Origin: Bacteroidota bacterium
GTDB taxonomy: Bacteria; Bacteroidota; Rhodothermia; Balneolales; Balneolaceae
NCBI GenBank assembly: GCA_024635465.1
Contig: JAGXIS010000186.1
Span: 1 to 11,715, forward strand
Length of the DNA stretch: 11,715 bases
Direction: 5' to 3'
Shown here: positions 6,987 to 11,715 of the stretch, piece after piece
How the letters are laid out: every line of letters starts with the position of its first letter
How positions within the stretch are numbered: position 1 is the first letter of the stretch
Notes under the pieces: generated by a model
The model's database searches: none
The model's input: only the letters and a program-made list of their open reading frames with translations
Told to the model about the DNA's origin: nothing
Position numbers and translations under genes: made by a program

Positions 6987-8504
6987 ATGATTAATTCGGT
7001 TTTTTTGCCTTTAAAGGCAGAATATTTTTTCTTATCGAAGATTAAATTGTTCAGTATTGATATTTCACTAAAAGATTGGGAGATGGAAAATACATATACA
7101 TTGATTATTCATGGATGGAGTGATTGCTCGGCCTCATTTGTGGAGATGAAAAAAAGATTCGAGGAGAGGGGAATTGGAAATGTAGAGTCGATACTCTATG
7201 CTGATTACCAATCAAGAGAAGACAATATTACTTTTAATGATGTAATTGATGGCCTCAACAGACAAATGATTGATCTAGGGTTAATTCAACCCGATGGTAC
7301 GTCAGAATTTGATTTGAATATTATTGTTCATTCAACGGGTGGATTGGTGATTCGACACTGGATCTGGCGTTACTATAATGATCGAATTGAGGATTGCCCG
7401 GTTAAACGAATTGTAATGCTGGCACCGGCAAATTTTGGCTCACCACTGGCACATAGGGGTAAGTCGTTTCTTGGACGATTGGTCAAAGGAAGATGGAAAG
7501 TGGGTGACTTTTTAGAGGTTGGCAGGCGTCTGCTCGATGGACTTGAACTGGCAAGTCCATATCAATGGGATTTGGCACATCGTGACCTTTTCTATCCACA
7601 AAAAACGTTCTATCAAAGAGATCGTATTCAACTAACCATATTGACGGGTATAGAGGATTACTCCGGTTTACGCGGATGGGTGAATAAACCGGGTACTGAT
7701 GGAACGGTAGTCATTGCGGGTAGTTCAGTAGATTCGGTAAAACTGAATCTTGATTTTTCTGATTCGGATGCTCCCTACAGATGGCAAAAAACTAAAACGG
7801 CAAATGACTACGCCTTTGGTGTATTAGAAGACCTGGACCACGGCACTATTGCATCGGAATTTGAGAAGAGTGAGGGTGAAATAATAGATTTAACAATAGA
7901 AGCCCTTACGATATCATCTCAAGAGGAATTTTCTGAATTCAGGGATAAAGTAAAGGAGATTACGGATGCGACTTATGCTAATAACGAAGGAAGAAGCCGC
8001 AATAATTATAGCCGATATCAACAGTTTATTATTAGAGCAGTTGATGATCACGATGTAGGGATCAGGGATTTTACCATTGAATTTTATGTCTATAAATCAG
8101 CAAAGGAAGAAGAGAGACTCATAGGAAAGGAGAGGTATTTTAATCAAACCGAACAACTACTGTCAGAGGAGTTTCATAGAGTTTTTACTAGAGAATTTCA
8201 TACACATAGTAAAGATTCCAGTTACAGACGATTATTGGTAAACATGGCCGATATGAGCGAGCTGATTGAGAAAGCAAAAATGCAGTTGGGGCCGTTTGTT
8301 CTCAGTATGAAAATCTTTGTCCCTGAGATTGATAAGGGTATCTATTATGATCTGGACTCACTTCAAAATGTTGTAATCTATCATTCCGAAAATAAGGATA
8401 TTGGTACTCCAATGCTGTTTTATGGAAATACTACAACGCTGGTTGAGCTAAAAGTGAAGCGACAGACCAGTTATGTAAGAATATCCAAAGATGGGAAAGG
8501 TTGA
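6987..8504 (+). CDS. Alpha/beta hydrolase (lipase/esterase-like) with unrecognised C-terminal domain
   Basis: The protein is 505 residues from the ATG at 6987, or 473 from Met33 (ATG at 7083). Met33 looks more likely as the start, because the hydrolase fold opens directly after it (TYTLIIHGWSDCSASF) and residues 1-32 show no family-like content, although GGGAG abuts that ATG too closely to be a good ribosome site. The triad can be traced: Ser116 in the elbow IVHSTGGL, Asp238 in PGTDGTV, and His285 in DLDHGTI. HGW at 42-44 supplies the oxyanion region, and APANFGSP (146-153) is typical of PGAP1/lipase-like proteins. No signal peptide is evident, so it is probably cytosolic. Residues about 310-505 form a separate, beta-rich-looking domain that I do not recognise. 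The substrate is unknown; an acyl ester is plausible. The gene stands alone. Confidence 0.8.
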   Translation: MINSVFLPLKAEYFFLSKIKLFSIDISLKDWEMENTYTLIIHGWSDCSASFVEMKKRFEERGIGNVESILYADYQSREDNITFNDVIDGLNRQMIDLGLIQPDGTSEFDLNIIVHSTGGLVIRHWIWRYYNDRIEDCPVKRIVMLAPANFGSPLAHRGKSFLGRLVKGRWKVGDFLEVGRRLLDGLELASPYQWDLAHRDLFYPQKTFYQRDRIQLTILTGIEDYSGLRGWVNKPGTDGTVVIAGSSVDSVKLNLDFSDSDAPYRWQKTKTANDYAFGVLEDLDHGTIASEFEKSEGEIIDLTIEALTISSQEEFSEFRDKVKEITDATYANNEGRSRNNYSRYQQFIIRAVDDHDVGIRDFTIEFYVYKSAKEEERLIGKERYFNQTEQLLSEEFHRVFTREFHTHSKDSSYRRLLVNMADMSELIEKAKMQLGPFVLSMKIFVPEIDKGIYYDLDSLQNVVIYHSENKDIGTPMLFYGNTTTLVELKVKRQTSYVRISKDGKG

Positions 8505-8550
8505 TAGTACGGCAGAACGCAGAAGTACGACCAAATACAAAAAGCTGTCA

Positions 8551-8709
8551 TCAGGTTTTACATTATTATTAAAGTCAAGAATAACATGCTAATACGAGGA
8601 CATTTCGCTTCGCGTGCAAAAAATGAGCGACTTCATCTCGTTGCATTTGCTCCTCAATTGCGCTCAATGTGACGGTTTAAGTTATTGTTTAATAATAATA
8701 ACCGTCAGT
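8551..8709. repeat. Imperfect long palindrome, candidate MITE/REP-like element
   Basis: The two ends are imperfect inverted copies. GGTT (8554-8557) and ATTATTATTAAA (8562-8573) on the left match TTTAATAATAAT (8688-8699) and AACC (8700-8703) on the right. Inward, AATAAC (8580-8585) pairs with GTTATT (8681-8686), and ACATT (8600-8604) with AATGT (8666-8670). TGAGCG (8624-8629) with CGCTCA (8661-8666) and GCAAA (8616-8620) with TTTGC (8646-8650) are further possible arms, though these last pairs compete with one another. Successive nested arms over about 155 bp are unlikely by chance and indicate a foldable, possibly mobile, non-coding element. No reading frame for a transposase is present, so it would be non-autonomous. 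Confidence 0.5.
8670..8707. repeat. Hairpin with 8-bp perfect stem TGACGGTT/AACCGTCA
   Basis: TGACGGTT (8670-8677) and AACCGTCA (8700-8707) are perfect inverted repeats. Inside them TTATT (8682-8686) and AATAA (8691-8695) can pair as well. This local hairpin uses the same right arm as the long palindrome, so the two folds would be mutually exclusive. It could act as part of a bidirectional terminator for the converging genes. Confidence 0.55.
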
Positions 8710-8755
8710 TCGAGCGCAGTCCAGACGGGTTTTTCGTCAGGACTAAGTCGAGAAC
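8708..8755. repeat. REP-like hairpin
   Basis: AGTCC-A-GACG (8718-8727) and CGTC-A-GGACT (8735-8744) form a 9-bp stem with one A/A mismatch and a 7-nt loop GGTTTTT. Outside it GTTC (8708-8711) and GAAC (8752-8755) form a second short stem. The flanks GTTCGAGCGCAGTC and GTCGAGAAC resemble, from memory, a palindromic intergenic repeat often seen in Bacteroidetes genomes, here split by the inner hairpin. A role in termination or as a REP target is plausible. Confidence 0.5.
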
Positions 8756-8781
8756 ACCAATAATTTGGAATAGGCTAAAAC

Positions 8782-10512
8782 TTAAAAAAAGTAAACCATT
8801 GCAAACACTAAAAACGTAAACAAAATAAAGCCCATAGCTACTTCCATTGCGGGGCTGTATGATGAAGCTTCGTTTTTCTTATTGTTAATCGGATTGAGCC
8901 ATGTCATGGGATTTTTAAATGATCGGGTTAAAAACCGTGCTATTCCCAAAACTCCCTCTTCTGCACGATCATAAAATCGATCTACACTCAACACAAAAAT
9001 CTTACGTACAACAGTAGCCGGTTTACGATAAAACCAGTCGGTATCAATCGCAATAAAGGGTTCACCTATCAGTTTATGGCGAAGTATCCAAAAACCGATA
9101 AATGAAAATACCAGGATTTGAGTCGTCTCAACAAGATGATAAATAGTAAAGGGTTCATACTCTACAGGATAGGGTAAATAGCTATATAGCAGGCCGGGGA
9201 AAATCCCGAACAGGATACAAAAGAATGCTCCGAATCCCATGGCTATCAACATATTAGTGGGCAAAGGTTTCACCTTGATATCACTTTTAGATTCACTGAA
9301 CCAGGTAAAGTAGGGCAATTTGAGACCGGTGTGCAGAAATGAACCAATGGATGCCAGAAGGAGTAGTAATACCGCCGTTTCGAAGTGGGCATAGCCGACC
9401 GCACTAATAATCATTGACTTGCTGATGAATCCGTTAAATAACGGAAACCCGGAAATCGAAAATGCACCAATCATATAAAACAACAGAGTGAGTTTCATTT
9501 TCGATGCAAGTCCACCCAATTCAGTCAGTTTACTTTTACCTGTGGAATAGATCACCGCACCGGCACCCATGAATAGCAGGGATTTGTAGAGAATATGACT
9601 GAATGCATGAGCAGTGGCTCCATTGATTGCCATTTCAGTGCCGATACCCACTGCAGCTACCATGTAACCTATCTGGCTAATGATAGAATAAGCCAGAATC
9701 CGGCGTATATCGTTTGAAAGTAACGCATAAACAGCACCGTACAACGCCATCACTACACCAACCCAGATCAGGATCTCCCAACCCGGAAACATTCGGATCA
9801 TGACATAAACCGCAGATTTTGTCGTGAAAGCACTCAAAAATACTGCTCCCGTTATCGTTGCTTTGGGATATGCATCAGCAAGCCACGCATGTAAAGGTGG
9901 GACGGCCGCATTTAATGCCACTCCCAACAACATCAGCACAGAAGGTATTGTATATAGATCAGGAAAACTTGGGATAGCGAGTGAACCGGTTTCTGAAAAA
10001 TGCCAGAGTATTCCTGTAAGCAGGAGTCCGCCGCCAAAAACGTGCACAAGAAGATATCTCATTCCGGCGCGATCCGTTTCTTCTGTTTTGCGGGCCCAAA
10101 CCAGCCATACTGAGCTAATGGCCATAATCTCCCAAAAGATGATCAATGTTAGAAGGTCTCCGGCAAGTGTCACACCCAGGGCGCCACCCGCATATACCAG
10201 TGCATTGACTTGTTGTCCAACATCTTTGATATGAAGTGCATATACTCCACCAACCACTGCGATCAAAGCGAAAATGGTCCCGAATATTTTACTCAGAGCA
10301 TCCACATAAACCGGAACCAACTCGTAGTCTCCAAAGGTGAGTTGTATTGTATATTCATCCGGATATGTCCAAAGCACTACCAACGCAATCAGTGGAAAGA
10401 CTAGAAAAACTGATGCCCTGATTTTTTGAGGCAGGACTGTAAGAACAGATGCCCCAAGAATCATAACGACAGCCGGTATAAAGAGAAAATCAACGATCAT
10501 AATACTGCTCAT
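8782..10512 (-). CDS. Proton-translocating antiporter subunit, NuoN/MrpD-like, with C-terminal extension
   Basis: This 576-residue polytopic inner-membrane protein belongs to the proton-conducting family shared by complex I NuoL/M/N and Mrp antiporter MrpA/D. Key charged residues of the channel are present: Glu128 in TM5 (IIFWEIMAI), Lys232 (AFTTKSAVYVMIR), Lys310 (HILYKSLLF) and Lys398 (SFLHTGLKLPYF). The region up to about residue 480 covers the usual antiporter core. Beyond it lie DTDWFYRK (490-497), a charged amphipathic stretch and a final TM helix at about 556-576, which MrpD and NuoN lack. The ATG at 10512 gives a 23-nt overlap with the small gene upstream; Met5 at 10500 is an alternative. 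As the third gene of a co-directional set with another MrpD-like subunit, it most likely serves Na+/H+ (or K+/H+) exchange rather than NADH oxidation. Confidence 0.83.
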   Translation of the reverse strand: MSSIMIVDFLFIPAVVMILGASVLTVLPQKIRASVFLVFPLIALVVLWTYPDEYTIQLTFGDYELVPVYVDALSKIFGTIFALIAVVGGVYALHIKDVGQQVNALVYAGGALGVTLAGDLLTLIIFWEIMAISSVWLVWARKTEETDRAGMRYLLVHVFGGGLLLTGILWHFSETGSLAIPSFPDLYTIPSVLMLLGVALNAAVPPLHAWLADAYPKATITGAVFLSAFTTKSAVYVMIRMFPGWEILIWVGVVMALYGAVYALLSNDIRRILAYSIISQIGYMVAAVGIGTEMAINGATAHAFSHILYKSLLFMGAGAVIYSTGKSKLTELGGLASKMKLTLLFYMIGAFSISGFPLFNGFISKSMIISAVGYAHFETAVLLLLLASIGSFLHTGLKLPYFTWFSESKSDIKVKPLPTNMLIAMGFGAFFCILFGIFPGLLYSYLPYPVEYEPFTIYHLVETTQILVFSFIGFWILRHKLIGEPFIAIDTDWFYRKPATVVRKIFVLSVDRFYDRAEEGVLGIARFLTRSFKNPMTWLNPINNKKNEASSYSPAMEVAMGFILFTFLVFAMVYFF

Positions 10513-10705
10513 TTTTGAAAATGAAGAGTTTTCCTAACCACTTTGAAATATAAATTATGGTCACACATCCCAAAAAACCCCAAATGATGTAAAACCCTGG
10601 GATGGCATTCCACCAGTGAGAATCGTAACCGGACAAAACCGTGAACTCCAGGATCAAACTTACCAGAGTTAGGATGATGAGTACAATCCAATGCCATGCT
10701 TTCAT
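10490..10705 (-). CDS. Small two-TM membrane protein of the antiporter locus
   Basis: This 71-residue protein has two hydrophobic helices, about residues 4-25 and 36-55, joined by a short loop GYDSHWWNAIP (26-36). It ends in a charged cytoplasmic-type tail with EQYYDR. Glu20 lies within the first helix and Lys55 at the end of the second. It is a real gene: a strong GGAGG lies 8 nt before its ATG, it sits 1 nt after the preceding stop, and it overlaps the next gene by 23 nt. Small proteins with an aromatic W/H-rich loop and a C-terminal acidic-tyrosine end occur in Mrp-like loci as far as I recall, but I know of no assigned function. It may be an assembly or accessory subunit of the antiporter complex. 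Confidence 0.8.
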   Translation of the reverse strand: MKAWHWIVLIILTLVSLILEFTVLSGYDSHWWNAIPGFYIIWGFLGCVTIIYISKWLGKLFIFKNEQYYDR

Positions 10706-10706
10706 A

Positions 10707-11715
10707 TCAATATCCTCCAGTAAATAGGGTTTCTGCTATGGAGCCTGCAAGGTCGAAAAAACTGAAAAAGAGATTCGGAAAAAGACCGAACAAGATCGAC
10801 AGGGCAGCTGTACAAACAATGGGTACTACCATGAAAGGCGAGGCTTCGCCATATCCTTCCAGACCTTCACCTTTTCTGAAATAGGCTCTTTGAATAATTG
10901 GGTAGAAGTATCCTATATTCAACAGACCACTTACAATCAAAATAATCACCGGGATCACCATATCACCTTCCAGAGAACCCATTGCCAAATACCACTTGCT
11001 GAAAAATCCGTTGATAGGAGGTACCCCTGCCAGACCTAATGCCCCTACAGTAAAAGCCCCCATCGTCCACGGCATCACTTTGGCAATACCGTTTAAATTG
11101 CTGATTTCGGTACGGTGTAAATTCACATAAATTGCACCGGCACAGAAAAAGAGTGTGATTTTCATCGTTGCATGCGCGGCAATATGCATAATACCTCCCT
11201 GCATGCCCATAGGAGTTAACAGCGCAACTCCAAGTACGATATATGAAAGATGCCCAATCGTAGAATAGGCTAATCGTCTCTTCAGGTTATCCTGTGCAAA
11301 GGCTATAAGTGAAGCCAGTATGATAGTTGAACCTGCCATTACAATGAGAATGTCATTCAAACCGTAATCTCCTAATACATCCACTCCAAAAACGTATCCC
11401 ATCACACGGATGACTGCAAATACACCAGATTTCACAACTGCTACAGCATGAAGAAGTGCACTAACCGGTGTGGGCGCAGCCATCGCAGCCGGCAGCCAGC
11501 TATGAATCGGCATGATACCCGCTTTTACACCCACTGCCCCCAAAAAGAGAATAAACATCACTAACATGGCAGTGTGAGGAAGTTCAATATCAGTAAAGAG
11601 TCCGCCCGGGGTAAACTCGAGTGAACCTGTGTAGTGATAGACCAGTGCAGATGCAGCTACTAGCAATAATCCGGCTGTCAGAGTAAAGGCCAGATATTTT
11701 CGGCCGGCGTTGATC
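10707..11715 (-). CDS. Monovalent cation/H+ antiporter subunit D-like (MrpD/NuoL family), N-terminus outside window
   Basis: The frame is open from its stop at 10707-10709 to the right edge, so the N-terminal part is cut off by the window. About 335 residues are visible and roughly 150 are missing compared with typical MrpD. The visible part begins INAGRKYLAFTLTAG and contains the hallmark block HSWLPAAMAAPTPVSALLH followed by AVAVVKSGVFAVIR (key Lys codon at 11430-11432). AHATMKITLFFCAGA and GFFSKWYLA carry the further conserved lysines. The TM5 glutamate would lie in the missing part. It is followed after 1 nt by the 71-residue gene and then the second antiporter-like subunit, all on one strand. 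The block resembles MrpA/D and NuoL equally; the neighbours favour a cation/proton antiporter. Confidence 0.88.
   Translation of the reverse strand, partial: INAGRKYLAFTLTAGLLLVAASALVYHYTGSLEFTPGGLFTDIELPHTAMLVMFILFLGAVGVKAGIMPIHSWLPAAMAAPTPVSALLHAVAVVKSGVFAVIRVMGYVFGVDVLGDYGLNDILIVMAGSTIILASLIAFAQDNLKRRLAYSTIGHLSYIVLGVALLTPMGMQGGIMHIAAHATMKITLFFCAGAIYVNLHRTEISNLNGIAKVMPWTMGAFTVGALGLAGVPPINGFFSKWYLAMGSLEGDMVIPVIILIVSGLLNIGYFYPIIQRAYFRKGEGLEGYGEASPFMVVPIVCTAALSILFGLFPNLFFSFFDLAGSIAETLFTGGY
10714..10718 (-). promoter_or_regulatory. Strong Shine-Dalgarno for the 71-residue gene
   Basis: On the minus strand GGAGG lies 8 nt before the ATG at 10705, inside the last codons of the upstream antiporter gene. 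It is the clearest ribosome binding site in the window and fixes the start of the small gene. Confidence 0.75.

Larger units (their letters stand above)
8505..8781. other. Convergent intergenic region rich in inverted repeats
   Basis: This 277-bp spacer between two converging genes has no coding signal. It begins with a direct repeat AGTACG (8506-8511 and 8524-8529). The rest is mostly taken up by nested inverted repeats, listed separately. It is the natural site for termination of both flanking transcripts. The arrangement fits a REP-type or MITE-like interspersed element inserted between gene 3' ends. Confidence 0.6.

Noticed and set aside
9824..10234. Plus-strand frame of 136 codons opposite the NuoN/MrpD-like gene
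   Set aside because: It is antisense to a clear membrane protein gene, with no start signal or recognisable protein features.
8782..11715. Respiratory complex I (nuoL/M/N) or DabAB-type carbon uptake locus
   Set aside because: The subunits share the family fold, but gene order, the small two-TM gene and the MrpD-like features favour an antiporter. No DabA-like gene is in the window. Only sequence to the right can settle this finally.

Overview
The window is chromosomal-looking DNA of roughly 40% GC, densely packed with housekeeping and membrane-energetics genes. Few genes have a recognisable Shine-Dalgarno, starts include GTG and TTG, and intergenic DNA is very AT-rich. Together with the gene set (an OlsB/GlsB-type plus PlsC aminolipid pair, an EttA-type ABC-F protein, a gntK-gnd pair and an Mrp-like antiporter locus), this suggests a member of the Bacteroidota/Balneolota/Rhodothermota group, possibly marine or salt-adapted. 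The taxonomic assignment is inference only; no marker gene fixes it.

Layout. Positions 1-221 hold no supportable gene. At 222-1415 (minus) is a 12-TM MFS transporter of the drug:H+ antiporter type. A 210-bp AT-rich divergent spacer with a small dyad follows. The plus-strand pair 1626-2381 and 2385-3155, three bases apart, encodes a GNAT-fold N-acyltransferase of the OlsB type and a PlsC-type O-acyltransferase, together the two steps of acyl-amino-acid membrane lipid synthesis (ornithine or glycine lipid). ettA follows at 3224-4897 (plus). It converges on gnd (4894-6336, minus), and the two genes share one TTAA as both stop codons. gnd is preceded on its own strand by gntK (6354-6896, minus), giving a two-gene operon that takes gluconate to 6-phosphogluconate and on to ribulose-5-phosphate. 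Divergent from gntK is an alpha/beta hydrolase with an unrecognised C-terminal domain (6987-8504, plus).

The 277-bp convergent spacer 8505-8781 is the least ordinary non-coding DNA here. It contains nested inverted repeats, with an imperfect long palindrome of about 150 bp and an adjacent REP-like hairpin, and looks like an interspersed repeat element. From 8782 to the right edge, on the minus strand, lie three genes of an Mrp-like cation/proton antiporter locus: a MrpD/NuoL-like subunit cut by the window edge, a 71-residue two-TM protein, and a second NuoN/MrpD-like subunit with a long C-terminal extension. The rest of the locus lies outside the window.

I see no CRISPR array, tRNA, rRNA, transposase or phage gene. 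Most of the window is ordinary. The items most worth a second look are the repeat element at about 8551-8755, the uncharacterised C-terminal domain of the hydrolase, the small membrane protein in the antiporter locus, and the identity of the aminolipid made by the acyltransferase pair.
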